64,000 bases of DNA from Eremophila alpestris peregrina (taxonomy: Eukaryota > Chordata > Aves > Passeriformes > Alaudidae): contig WMCF01000021.1 in assembly GCA_009792885.1 (NCBI GenBank), forward strand, positions 4,499,690-4,563,689. The letters are read 5' to 3'. Every line of letters begins with the position of its first letter. The stretch's first letter is position 1. The notes below the pieces were generated by a model. That model did no database searches. It worked only from the letters and a program-made list of their open reading frames with translations, and was not told where the DNA came from. The translations under genes and the position numbers were made by a program. This document shows, piece after piece, positions 12,890 to 25,829 of this stretch.

Positions 12890-13235
12890 CTGTCAGAGAG
12901 ACTGGGAGAAAAGAAGGGAATTCAGGGAAAAGCAAGGAAAGTTGTCCAGTGAAGGGAAAGAGATTTATGAGGAAAGATTTGAAAGAGGTAACAGACTGGC
13001 CAAATAATGACCAGGTAGGGGATATGAGGCATGGTAGCAGTCTATAAATATTTCAAGATATAAACACACAAATAAGACAAAAGAATTATCTAATGACGTT
13101 CATGGAATACAACTAGGAGTTAGAAGATTAATGTAAAAAAGGAAAAATGTAGGTTAAATATCAGGGAAACCTCTTGAAAGTAAGATGCCTTAAACTGGCT
13201 GAAGAAATGAAATGTGTAGATCCTCTCTAGTACTC
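12890..13235 (+). mobile_element. Decayed CR1-type LINE fragment, 3' region
   Basis: The order of phrases follows the 3' region of CR1 non-LTR retrotransposons of birds and reptiles. A 'tatgaggaaagatttgaaag' block (about 12967-12985) comes first, then a 'ggggatatgaggcatggtag' block running into 'cagtctataaatatttcaag' (about 13018-13057), then 'ggttaaatatcagggaaacc' (about 13153-13172) followed by a 'gaaagtaag' phrase. This matches my recollection of the consensus order in which the element describes a gene-3'/UTR region before its terminal repeats. Many substitutions and small indels show an old insertion, and no intact reading frame or terminal repeat remains. The ends are approximate. No alignment was run. 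Confidence 0.6.
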
Positions 13236-15899
13236 AGCAAATTCTGTAACAATATGAAATAATGCACTAGCAAGTGTACCATGGAGAAAATGCTTGCATT
13301 TACATGGAGAAAAGAAACTAAAATACTGCTAGCCTCAATAATCTTGAATTTATTCAATGTTAATTCACTTTAAAAACAAATAATCTTATTAATTTCTAAA
13401 GTTCAGTTGGTATTAATATTACATAACTAAAATATTTCTATGGGTTAATAATTTTTAGATAGTAGAATTGTTTGCAGGTTTTATCATCATTCCTGTAAAG
13501 GTGATGGCTACATAGATTTTGTGTATAAACAGCAAACAGGCACTTTTTTCAATCTAATTTGAAAATTTTTGAAATTGTAATTCATAAAAAATTTAGGAAA
13601 ATTCCTCAGGTTGTTTTTTTTCCTTATTTATTCCAGCATATCAGAAAAAGATTGTGGCATTATCTAGCCTGCTGTCCAAAATTACAGCATAAGTTACAGC
13701 TCTTAAAATTCTTCTCTATTTTCTTCATTATGACTATTTAATTCAAAAAACCCTTATGTTGGTATAAAATTACCTTTATAAAATTTCTGGTGTGCTTTGT
13801 TTACGTAGAAAATTTATGATTTAAAAAAAAGTCATTGAAGCTTGTTTCCCGTGAGTTATACGTATTATTATAACAAGTAAAATCTAATCTCTCTTATATT
13901 ACTCTTTTTTACCAGTTTTAATAGAAAGTGTTGTTTAAATCCTGCTTTAAACTTTAAAAAGTCCCAGTTCACGAATAACTCCTCTAATCTCAAACTAGCT
14001 TATCTGTCCTAAAGTAATGGTATTTAAGATTTAAATATTTCTTTTTCTTGCCTAAGACCACCAGAAAAAAAATCCGCCATTCCCTTAAATTCAGTTTTAA
14101 GTTTCCTGGTCTATTTTCAGATACATCTATTAAGGTTTTTTATTCATCATCACATGATAAGTTTGTTAGTTAAAACCCATGATACCTACTAACAGTGAGT
14201 CAACATGAATGGAGATATGAAAATTTCCAAAGGTGAGCAGCAGCACTATAGAAAGAGAGAGCTACTACATTCTGCAATTTCATCCTCAAGACTAAAATGT
14301 TATTTACCTTTCTCTTCATGTCTGGCTACTCAAAATCAAGTTGATAAAAGTGCTTAAGTTGTCTCAGCTAATGACTGAAGGATGGGTGCATGTGTGGATA
14401 TGAGTGTGGACGTGCAGTCACTAGGAAAAAAACTAGAAACCCTTGAGAAGAGAAATTTCTGAAAATATTTGCCTGTGTGCTTTCTTAGGGCCCAGTCCAA
14501 ACGAGACTCTGTTGGCCATGGGAAGCTCAGTAAACTTCCTGTGTGAGGAATTCCAAGCAAACCCACGTCTGCTCTCAGCTGAGAGCTGCTCTGTGACACA
14601 GCCTGCCTGGCTGAGCCTGGGCTGTGACAGGGCAGCTCCTGAGCCAGCTGCATGACAGCAGACACTGACAGGGGCAAACCCAACGTGAGCTGAAAACAGC
14701 CACCAGGTTCTTCAGAAAGGTCACACGTTGTTTTATTTGTTGCTCAGGCTCTGATGGTTTCACTGGGAGTCCTTTTATGCAGCTTGAAATTTATTTTTAG
14801 CATCTCCCTGTGTGAAAGATGTGGAGGAACTGTGGTTTTCCAGCTTGGTGACAGCAAGAGAAAAGCTGATGTCAGAAGGAAGTTCAAAAAAGGCTGCTCT
14901 CAGGAGAAAGTCTCAGAAGCTACAGAATTCCCAGACATAATATTTCTTATAAGGTATATAGAGCAGTCCCAGTGTATGTGCACACATGTACACAAATGTA
15001 TCACAAAGGGACGACAGATTATATTTAAATTGTTATTAAGTGCTGTCAAACACATGAATAGGATTTTGTGTTTTATGAGAGGTAAGCAGAAGTTTGGACA
15101 ATGAGAATGATTTAATATAACAATGAATTCATTAGTGTAATATTCTATTATATACACAAATGTCCCTTTTGTTCACATGGCAAATACATTTTTGCTGAAA
15201 TTATAATAATATAATTTAGGTTATAATGTAAATGTGGTATAACACTGCAGACCAGTCACTTTTACATGTATTGAATATTTTTGTTCAAATAAAAGCACTT
15301 AACACAAACCCTAAGATTCTATTACTAACCTTTAGAATTAATTGTCCTCCACAAGTGATTTGAAGTTGAAATATAGCATGATACACATCTAAAATAAATA
15401 TTTTAGCAGCTCTGTGATAATGACTTCAGTTAAAATGCAGTTAATAATTTGCCATACCCTCTGGCTTACAGTTTGATCCCCCATATGTTTCAGGTTGTCT
15501 CTCCTACAGGACAAGGCACACAACCCTTCCTCAGCCCCCTGACTGGAGACCACGGCTTCAGTCAGTCACTGCTTCCTACCACAGCAGATGTGTGAAATTC
15601 CATTTCTCAGCTTCATAAAATCCCTCATCAGCAGTCTTATATTTATATGTGGTGGGTGTTATCAGCTGTTTAGAACAGAAAGGCACAGATACCTGGAACC
15701 CAAGAAGGATCAAAACAGGACAGTCTGTGAGAACTTTACCTAACACCAAGAACCTGTTAGGTGTACTAAAAACAAACATTACCAACATAAATAATATTTC
15801 CTTCCAAAAACAATGTACTTGTTTGCATCACCATTTCAATAATATTTCTCCTTTGCTCTGCTTTTACCTTACTGTACTGAAACATTAGTACTTTACAGC
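13236..15899. other. AT-rich noncoding DNA, no gene seen
   Basis: No exon or repeat family was recognised. A GC-richer, CpG-poor patch at about 14490-14690 has frames on both strands (109 codons on the minus strand, 70 on the plus strand) and is treated as noncoding. A 116-codon plus-strand frame (14754-15104) overlaps an 85-codon minus-strand one and has no recognisable motif. Confidence 0.45.
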
Positions 15900-16850
15900 C
15901 CTTTTCATTCCATAATTATTGCAGCTCAATTACGCTCTTGCATATGTCAGGCACAGTGCAGTCTAATTTAATCTTCATTACACATTGCCATATTGCAATT
16001 ATACATGCTATCAGAGTGTTAACACATATTTAAACCTGTTATTCCTTTGTCACTGATTTACAAAGAGGTACCTGAAAAGAAGCAGATGTCATAATTACGT
16101 GCTTATGCAGCTCATTTTATACTGAGTCTCAACGTAAATTGCAGATGAGCGAGGCATGTCCTGAAATTAATGTAGTGATAGTACACTAATGCTGTGATTC
16201 ATTATGGTTTGTCAATGTGCTGCACTTCTGGAATGTGTGATAAAATTATATTAATACTGCACGCTAATGAGATTAATGAATTTGTACATGGGCAAGAATA
16301 ATGGTTCCCTTTGTTAGGCTATTGAAAAAATAACATATAGGTAATTAAAAAGAATTAGTCAAACTCCGTACAACCCCATTTATATTAAATTAATTTGTCT
16401 GGCTTCATTTCTAATAATTGATCACTCTGTGTAAATTATAAAGCAATCTTCAACCATATGAACTGCTACTGTAGGAGGAGAGTTTCCAGAGTATTATGAA
16501 CCATCAAGGTGGTCCCTGTGGGTTCATATTAATTAAGGTTTAACAGTTTGGAAAATTGTAGCAATATTTTATGATTCATGTAATTAAACTCTGTAACAGA
16601 ACGTCACAACCACTGGTTATATCTGTGCCTATGATTTATATCTTACCCTTATTTCAAAGGAAGCAGAAGTAATGAAATATTCCTAAACACCCAGACAATC
16701 AAAGGGAAAATGCACTGGTTGTTTTTAGTGTTGCTAACTAATCACATTAGCATTTCATTGCCTCTACTTCAGGCACTAATGGCCACCATCAGACAGTGCA
16801 AATTAGATTAATTTAATATTCAACATCATAAGCTTTTTCAATAAAGTCTT
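15900..16850. promoter_or_regulatory. Candidate conserved noncoding element (homeodomain-site cluster)
   Basis: About 950 bases are unusually dense in TAAT/ATTA cores of the kind bound by homeodomain proteins, including a paired site TAATGAGATTAATG at 16265-16278 and several AATTA words (16090s, 16340s, 16380s, 16530s, 16800s). The block is free of low-complexity tracts and repeats, and it retains scattered CpGs (for example near 15932, 16098, 16133, 16150 and 16262) despite the depleted background. It has no long open frame until its edge. This style matches deeply conserved developmental enhancers. Conservation itself is inferred, not measured, and the boundaries are approximate. Confidence 0.45.
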
Positions 16851-19340
16851 GATTCTGATCTCTGACTCGTTTTTCTCCCCTGTAATTCCACTTATTTCAA
16901 TTGGATTTTCTCCTCTTTTCTGTACCAACAATGCAGAATCTAACCCCTTCCCTCTCTGGTTCTCTGATACAGTTAATACTTGCTAGCAAAAGCTACTTCT
17001 GTAAATTTGAAGTCACAGATCTTCTAAACAAAACAGAACTGCAGTCTCATGTGACTGATGCTGAATTTCAGAGACTCATAAAATATAAAATTGAAAGACA
17101 CTGTTTGAAGATGGGTTCTCTTGTGGAAAATATTGCATTATCTGTCATATTCAGTCATTTAGGCAATTAATGCTTTTGAGGTATTACTTTTCTTTGCTTC
17201 TTGGTGAAGTTTCTCACTTCTAAATTTTTGTTACTAAATATTAGCTTTGAAGAAAAACTTTTAAAGTTAAATTTCGTTGCCAAAAAAGGTGAAGAATTTG
17301 CAAGAAAGCTTTAATTTGGACTGATTTCTTGAATCTAAAAAGCATATTTTAAAAGACATGTAAAATTTTTAGCACTCTCAGTACAAAAATCGACTCTTTT
17401 TTCATTTAATATCCAACCATACACTGGTTCTTGGATGCCCAAAAACTACAACATCTGTCCTGCTGTGTGTCATTTGCAATTGATGCCACATCCTGCTCAG
17501 TGTGGCTCCAAGTCTGATAGTACATGGTGGATCTGTCAAGCAGGGAGATGTCTAAATTCTATAAATTGTCCATAATAAAGACAGTTTTAACAAAGCAGAT
17601 ACCAGGTTTGAGATTTCTACAAATGCAGGGGTCATGAATAAAAAAAAACCCAACATCTTTCAAGGTTATACTTATTTCTATACCCAAATTCAAGCTAGAA
17701 AGCAAAATTTTGTCTTAAAAAATGGTTTGGTTATTGGGGTTTTTTTCCCAGATTGTAAAAATTTCCCTTTAAAAAACTTTTACCTTTTATTTTTCAGGCT
17801 GAAGATATGTCACAGCTATCTCATCTTGTGTAGAGAGTGCACATGGCTTGCATTGGGTGCAACACTCTGATGTGCTCTGTGCATTAATAGGATTCTTCTG
17901 CTCCTACAACAATACAAGATTTGGTTTTCTGGTAGAAATAGTATCTGCTCTCAGTGATCTTTGTTCTCAGATATCACAGTAATGGGCATCAAATAAGTAC
18001 CAGAGAAGAAAACTGGTTAGTGCAAATGAGCAACAAATGTAAGGCTTGAAGTGAGAGCACAGAAGTCCATTTGATTGACCTGCAGGCTCCAGCCTCAGCT
18101 CTGATTGTGGAAGGGCAGATTGCACCAAGCAGCCTGGGAGAGCCTCTGGATGAAAAAGGGCAGCACATGAACGTTGGGTGCATTCTCTAAGGTGACAGAA
18201 ATCCCACAATTCCCCCATGTGCATTTTGGGAGTCCACAGAAATAATGTGTCATTCCCTGCTACCTTTGCCAAAAGCCCATTTCCTGTCAGGAAAATCAAA
18301 GTGTCTGCCTCTCCAAACTTGTCAATTACTATCTTTAAAAGGAACAGCATTCTTATTCCATCTTTGAATCCTCATCTCACTAACTTTTCCTACCCACTCT
18401 ATCATTGAAAAGTGACTTCCCAGTTCAGGTGTAAGCACCCCTGAAATCCATTTTAGCCAACTAAATAGAAATATAAACCATAATTACATGGGAAAAAATT
18501 ATTCTCATGTGTTGGTGTTCACATTCCAGCTTTGGTGGGTTTTCCCCTCTGTATTATTATGTTGTCTTTTTCCTGGAAGTAAAATTTAGCCTAGGGTTTA
18601 TAGGTGCAATAGATAACAATTTTATCCTAACCTAGTTATGACAGATTTAATATTAATGGGACTAAGAGGAAAATCAGTTTCCTGACAAATGATGATAAAG
18701 TGAAATCTTTAAGCAATAATAAAAATCAACATGCCATATCACATCACCAGTCATTCAAAAGTGACAAGCAGAAACAATCTGCTGAGACAACATCCAACCA
18801 CAAGCATAATCACATTTATGATTTAATTCCCATTTAACATCAATCACATCAAATTAATAACCACTCTCAAAGAAAATTAAATCCTAAGTGTATTTTTCCT
18901 TTAGTGTTATGATCAGAGAAGAAAGTCCTAATTAAATCTTAAACCAACTCCATGTTTTATACATGTGACACCTGTAACTTGGCCAGCGTTGTGAATTGGC
19001 CCCATGTGGATTTTCATCATAAAAGAGACTGACAATCCCTTCTAGCAGCTGCCATAAGTTTGATTAACGTGTAGCATATCCTTTTGTGAAAGTTCTTGTA
19101 AAGATTTTCCATTACTTTAATGACTGTGAAGCCATTTTGATTTAGGAAAATACCAGGCTGTGATGATAAGTGTTCAACGTGCAACTCGCAGACAAAGCTA
19201 CAAGCCAATGTTTATTCTGCTCTTCCTATGAGCAGAGTGTTTGTCAGCACCAGACATCCTGCTCATCCCTCATTTCATCTTCCCAAGTCACTCATTCAAC
19301 TGGTAAGGGCAGGATAAAAATAATTTTTCTAAGTTAATGC
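16851..19340. other. Noncoding DNA, no gene seen
   Basis: No exon was recognised. A 127-codon minus-strand frame (17967-18350) overlaps other frames on both strands and has no family motif. The remainder is AT-rich unique-looking sequence. Confidence 0.45.
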
Positions 19341-19390
19341 TGTGGTTTAACCCCAGCCAGCCACTAAGTCCCACACAGGTGCTCTCTGCC
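19341..19390 (+). mobile_element. Fragment resembling the 5' end of a songbird endogenous retrovirus LTR
   Basis: The stretch starts with TG, as LTRs do, and continues with a TGTGGTTTAACCCCAGCC phrase followed by a 'cactaag..ccacac.cag' phrase. I recognise this as the opening of an abundant LTR family in songbird genomes. Only about 50 bases are recognisable. The match fades after 'gctctctgcc', and no polypurine tract, primer-binding site or viral gene is seen. It would be a truncated or solo LTR remnant. A chance or shared-motif match is possible. Confidence 0.55.
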
Positions 19391-22300
19391 TTAGAGCATT
19401 CTGTGATTAGGATACACAGGAATTCTGCATAACTAAACCAGAATTTAAACTTTTAAACTTCATGCAACTCCCAAGCACTTCGATGTCTGAGAGTGGCATA
19501 TGAATGCAGCTGTTCATTTTCATCTGTAAAAGTGAGTCTGGACACCTCAGGACATAACTTGATACCCAAACTGTCCTTCAGTGGTGCAGCAGACTCTGCT
19601 GGAAATATCCATGTACAGACTAGTGCCAGGATTGTGTCTTTCCTTTGGTTTTTGGTATGTCTCCTAATTCCCAGGTAGCAGAGGATTAGGTTATGTGACA
19701 GGAAAGTTCACCATCACGCTTTTGGAAGATTGTGCTTTATAGAGACAGGTGACATTGATTTAAATATACACTAATTGAAAATATAGAAATTTAGGAAAAA
19801 AAATTAAAATGTGTATTAATTACTGGAGATGCCCATGGTGTTCAGCCAGCCCTTGTAACTTTTTTCAATTTTTTCAGGCAATGTTCAACCCATTTAAAGT
19901 TTCCTAGTGTAAAGCACAGTTTGGTGCTCTACCACTTGGTACATGCTATGGCAAAATGGTTTTGTTTAAAGATGAGATAGCAGATGCAGATCTCTCCCAT
20001 ATGAAATTTTTTTCCTTTCCATTCACGAAAGCAGAAACTTGGACAAAGAATACCTTTTGCAGAGACTGAATTAAGTGCAATATTTAGCATGTACTTTCCT
20101 GCATTCCTTTAATAAGGTTCAGCAAGGGACTATGGCTTGTTTCAGGGCCACAGATTCTGACCCAGGTCAAGCAAAAGTCATTCATGCTAAACCAAGTAAC
20201 ATACAACAAATCCTTAAAACTAGTGTTTGCAAATCACAGTCCTATGAAGACAACCAATTCCTTCTTGCCTTTCCAATTATAACATTATAGAATCTTAGAA
20301 CATGCAAGTCTGTCATTACAGATTCTGCTGAAATATTCAGGGCTAAGTAAAGATGTGAAGACACCTTTTTGAGACAGAATATTGGCAAACACTCTCTCCT
20401 ATGCCTTAGAGCAAGAAAAACAATCTTGCTGCAGCTGTTGTGTTTATTATAAAATTCATGCTATAAAAGTGTTACCTGAACACAAATTAAAGTATTCTTT
20501 AAACCTCCTAAACTGAGAAGCACATTTCCTCACATGATTATGAGATCTCCAAGACCTACTGTGAATATCTGGCATAAATTGGTTAATTTGTTGTCACATA
20601 AAAGTTTCCTGAAGTGTGAAGCCCAGATTTTAATGCAGTGTGTCACTGAAGGTGAGTCTGTGAGTCCCTTCAGTGCACCAGGGAACAGCTCCTCACATGA
20701 GCAGTTCCAGTGTCTGCAGGGGAATGGCTGCACCAAGTCATGACTATCCCTCACAGACTTCTCAACAGCTAGGCACAGCATGAAAACCACTCTGCACAAA
20801 AAAAGATCCTCACATTCTGGTCATAATCATAGTTGTATAACATACTTTTTTTTCGTTTGAACTGATGGCTAATAATTTGAAATAATAAGGTGTTTCTGTG
20901 CATAGCTGGGATTCAAAAACTCTGCATCTTTGCCATTGTGCATTTGTCTTCACATACATGCATCTGCCTTCCCACATGTCTGCACAGATTGAAACAGAAT
21001 TAGGAAGGGTTGGTGGAGATCCTTATCTACAGGTTTTAAACCATCAGCCATATAGAAATAGATGCTACTGGAACCATATGATCACACAGAATTGTTTTCT
21101 CATAGGAAAAACTCAGGTCTCTCAAGTGAAATGTATTCTGCTTTCACAGCTCAGGTGAGCAGCCCTCCTCTGGGTCCAGTGCAGCAGGTTAATTTGCTCT
21201 GCCAGCAGCTTTATTATGTAAGACACTAAGCTTTGCATCCTGTAAATTATTTTATCACTCTTTGATCTGTACATACATTTTGTCTAGATTTGATGGATAT
21301 GAGTAACCATGCAAACCAGGAAGATCTTTCTGCATCCTACAGGTTGTGAAACTAGCAACAAAACTCAGATTAATGAATCTCCTCCTTGTACCTTTCCACC
21401 TCTCAATTTTTCTCCTCTTTATCAACTGAAGTTCATTTATTTTTGAGCTCAGCTTGCCCAGCCCTAGCAGGAGCTGGCAGCAAGGAGTGTTAACCAAAGT
21501 CTCAGAAGGGGTGGATCGGCACTTCCTCCCAGAGTTAAAGGCAGGAAACCAGGCACATAAGCAGGAGGTTTGGGAGTATTAGCAGTGGTTTTAGGGGAAA
21601 TTAATCTTGTTCCAAGGAGTAAATCTACATGGTGAAAGCTGGATCAAAATAAAGCACTGTACTAACAGTGCAAGCTGGACAACTTGTACTACCAGAGCAA
21701 CTTCTCAGGGCTGTTTTAAGTTTCACACCGATGAAAGCTTTTAATTACCCATATCTAAATAATCCATCTGCTTTCTTATCAGCTCCTTTCTCTTTTTATT
21801 CTATTAATAAATATCAATGTTCTAATCTAAGATGCACACAGATATAGCATATTCTGTTTTAGCAAAAATATGCTTAACCTGACAATATGTGCTAAACACA
21901 CGCAGAGTTTTGGACCACTTTGTCCTGGCTGATCCTCTTGACTAACCAAGAACATTCTTTATAAAGATTCTTCCCATTTATTTGCTGAGGTGGTTTTGTT
22001 TATGTCTTGCTTTAGAGATTAAAACTTGTTACAAGATCACTTTTATCCAAGACTGGAACTGTACAGATCACCTCATCAGACTCACATTAATGCTGCATAG
22101 GCAGGCTTTTGCAAATTTTCAAAAATTGACCAAGGAAGGGTAACTCAACAGGTAAAGTTAATAACTTGTCTCCTAAACAACTTTCACTAGACGTCCCTTT
22201 TCTCACTGTACACAAAAAGCTTTGGGGTCACCTGCATTCTGAGAACAGCAGTTAAAGTTTTATATTTAATTCCTGCAGGATGTCTACCTCTGGCCATTTT

Positions 22301-22529
22301 TTTTTGTTTTTCATCAAGTAAAACCTGACTTGGAGGCTGTTATCTGTGCCCTGGCCCATTGCATCTTGCTGCTCCATTTTCCCCATTTAGTAGGGTGTCA
22401 CTGATGCTTGCCATATGCTCTGCTCTTACAGGGGTAGCTGTGTCTTTAGCAAGCATCTGACAGAGGAGCAGGGCAGGCTTTTGAATGAGTGCTTGGTAGT
22501 TAGGTGCTCAGCTCATATTGTCTGCTAGC
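19391..22529. other. Noncoding DNA, no gene seen
   Basis: No exon or repeat family was recognised. Short frames of 60-90 codons occur on both strands, for example opposed ones at 20530-20799, and have no support. Confidence 0.45.
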
Positions 22530-23170
22530 AATTTCCCTGCCAAAATTATGCTTAATACAGACAATGAAAAATGCTGTCCCAACTGAATGACCTTGCTTTA
22601 AAGACATGTGGAGACAAGACAAACCGTAGTCAGCTTTTAATCCTGCCTTTCATAAATAAATATAAAGAAAAATTATTGCAGAAAAATTTGGAAAATTATT
22701 CTTCTTTAAACACAAGCCTAATTACAAATGAACATCAGCTATAGGCTATCAACTAATGCTGTTTATTACATTGATTATAACAGGGAATCCCTAGGGTTAG
22801 TTGATGAAATAAAGATTTAATCTGAGGGTAAAGCACAACAACAAAAATGTAGCTAATTGTAAACAATAGTATTCCAAGTCCAGCTGAGTCCATCAATATG
22901 AAAACAGAAGTTAACCTCATCCTTCCACTACTGTAAACATATTAGATGCTATTTATTGTGATTACATGTGTGTGGCCTGTTACAGCCTAAATAGGAACAT
23001 TTTCGTGACTGAAAGACATAAACATCAGATAACTAACATCATTATTCCCATTTGAAGGATATAAAACCTAAATATTAATTTTAATAGTAAGATTAGCAAA
23101 TTGGGAAATCACCCACACCAAAATAATTGCAATAATATCCGTTGCTAATAAAATATTCAAGTTCCAAGAA
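22530..23170. promoter_or_regulatory. Candidate conserved noncoding element
   Basis: An AT-rich, repeat-free block with a SOX-type AACAATAG site at 22862-22869, several TAAT/ATTA words and few long frames. It resembles developmental enhancer sequence in style. Evidence is limited to composition and motif content, and the limits are approximate. Confidence 0.3.
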
Positions 23171-23340
23171 GATTAAAAGTACAGGTGGGAATCAGCAGGG
23201 GTTTATATGCTGTCCTGACACATGTCATAAACAGATTTCATGCAAAAAAGAATAGAGATTTTCCACCAAAGCAGAATGAGTCACAGTAATGGGAATTATG
23301 TTTAAAAACATTAAAAAAAACCAAAGCAAGCCCACCTTGT

Positions 23341-23720
23341 GGAAAACATTTCTTGTACCAAGAGAGAGGATCAGGACCCCAGCAGGGCTGTGGGCAAGGT
23401 GCAGTCAGCACAGGCAGGGGGGCACTGGCACTGGCAGGGTGCAGCTGTGCTCTGGGGGTTCTGACACCCACAGCAGCCCCCTGTGGGGCCAGCCTGAGCC
23501 CAGCAGGCCAAATTCACCCAAAACCACCCCAAGGAAACACAGCCATGTCACCAGCACAGCCAGGCTGTCCTCAAAGGCAAAGCAGCTGCTTTGTAGAGCC
23601 AAAGTTAGGAGCTTTCCAGCCCCCCCTGAGGCATGCCCAGGGCTCCTGGGCTGAGCTGGATTCCCTCTTGGCTTGGCATCACACTGTCCAGTAACTTCTG
23701 GCACTTGGTGCAGACCTCAG
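23341..23720. other. GC-rich, CpG-poor patch with overlapping frames on both strands
   Basis: A sharp switch to GC-rich sequence full of CAGCC, CTGG and GGGCA words with very few CpG. It is open for 99-121 codons in two plus-strand frames and one minus-strand frame at once, which is what stop-poor GC-rich DNA gives by chance. No domain is recognised. It could be an unrecognised repeat, an exon of a noncoding RNA, or a site of GC-biased gene conversion. Confidence 0.4.
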
Positions 23721-25829
23721 TAGGACTCCAGGTTCAGTCCCATGGGCTGCACAGCTGGAATATTCTGCTGTTCAGCTGTCACTGACACCCAATACCAAAT
23801 CTAAGAGAAAAGTGACTTTGGGGTTCCCTGTTCTGTTTGCTCTGTCAACACTTGACACCCAAAAACTTGATGTGTTATTTTTGGAGTAGTGCCAAGGATA
23901 CTAAGATATTTTTGGTAGTATCATGACATTGTAAAAGACTGGTTAGAGAAGACTTGGAAAAAGGCAAAACTCAGCCAAGGGTACCCCTTTACCCAGCGCC
24001 CTTCAAAGGTGTTACCAGAGACAACCCCTGACATGGAGTGATCAGAACTCTGGAAGTCTGTTCAAGAGGGGAAATCATGAAGGGACATCATCTGATTTGC
24101 AATCTGAAACCACAGCAGATTTACATTGCAGGAGTAGAGGCTGAGTCTTGGCTACAGCCTCCCCATCTCAATCTACATTTTCACAAAGGCAGTCCTTTCA
24201 TGTTTTGAAATTCACCTCGAAAAAAAAGTTGGATTCCTTAGACATTTTGCTCCACACTGCTTTTTCCCATGCTGTTCCTCATTTCCAAGTAGTTCCTACT
24301 ACTATTATTTTAAACTTTTCTCAGTATTGCTTTTGCTCTAATATTTTAATACTTGCATGCATTTAATATCAACCATCCTTAAGGGACTTTCCCTTTCCTG
24401 CACTGTTTTTCTTGACGTTGTTATCATTACTGTAAGCATTGCTTTGAATAATCAAATGGTGGCCTGTAGACACTGAAAGAAAGGTCAGATACTGTATATG
24501 ACATATGATTTGCACATCCTTGAAAGGGAAATGAGTCATCTACATAATACAAACAATAACTCCGTTGCATATGACTGAGATGCTAAAGATAAGATATGTT
24601 TATAAATGAATAAACTTCCTGATTATAGGGACATATTATGGTGATTTTAAAAAAAATAGGACTATTTTTGTAACAACCTTTCACTCAAAAATAGTGTTGA
24701 ATACTGAAACTCAATGTCCATATGATTTATAGCACAATGCATTTTTATTTTGTAGACCCTTCCTAAGCAGAAAAGCATCAGTGGCTTGTTGCTAATAGCT
24801 GAAACTCTCAGAAACACAAAGTTCTTTCTCACGATGGGATAGGGCTCTCTGCTTCCAAGAATTACTACGTGGATATTACAAGAGTTCAGCACTCCTATTT
24901 TGGCATGGGACCCATAAAAAATGACGCTGTATTTTAGAAGAGTTAGCAAAAGAAAAGGAATGAGCCTTATCAAACCAAGAACAAGAATATATTTTCCTTC
25001 ATTTCCAGCTCTTCCCATGTCATCCAGTGAGCAGATCCCTCAAGAAAATCCCTTTCTGGCCAACCAGATAAGGAATTAAGAGCAGAAGCCAATCTTCCCA
25101 ACTCTGAATGACCAAGTCATTGTCCCTCTCCTCCATTTACCAACCTTGCTGGAAGATAATGTACTGGAGGGGCAGAACCTGCCCAGGGTGGGCAGTGTCT
25201 GAGGAGACCGAGCTGGGGTCAGTTCCCTGTCCCAGCCCCAGCTCGTGTGAGCCCTGTGCTTGTTCTGCAGAGCCCTGGCTGGTTCAGCAGCTATCCCCAA
25301 TTCAGCTGCTACAGAGGAGCTTCCAAATCATGGAAAATATTAAGATCACAGCTTCCCTTCCTGCTTTGCAATGCCTTTGGTGATCACTCTGGCTCCCTTC
25401 CACACTGCACAGCAGTTGAGAGTATTTGATCTTTGGCTAGGATACCTCACAGCCTTCCCCAGATGAAAAGTTCAACTCAGCTAGGTGATTAGGAGTCCAG
25501 TCTGAAAGCACAGCAGGATAAAGAGCTCAGATTAAAATCAGAAATATTCCAAACACCACAGCTCTGAGAGGGCTGAAGCTGAAATTAAACATTGGAGTCA
25601 GCACAATACAAGAAATTCACAACCGACTGGTGTATCTCTTGCATAATAAAAGTTTAACCACATATGTTCTTAATATACAGGGTAGAGACCCAAATATGAC
25701 CTGGATAAATCCACTGTAATATGAACCAAACCTTTGGTGTGTACCTTCAGCTTCATAATCTACAAAGCTGAATCTTTGGAGTGCAGTGAGCTGAGCCTCA
25801 ACAGCAAACATCTCGATTTATCTGGCTAG
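23721..25829. other. Noncoding DNA, no gene seen
   Basis: No gene was recognised. A second, smaller GC-richer and CpG-poor patch lies at about 25130-25310. A 118-codon minus-strand frame (24662-25018) has some hydrophobic stretches but no family signature or splice context. Confidence 0.4.

Noticed and set aside
17967..18350. 127-codon minus-strand frame as a gene
   Set aside because: No domain recognised, with other frames overlapping on both strands.
20281..20310. 'atagaatcttagaacatg' as a CR1 terminal repeat on the minus strand
   Set aside because: The phrase that should follow in CR1 is absent.
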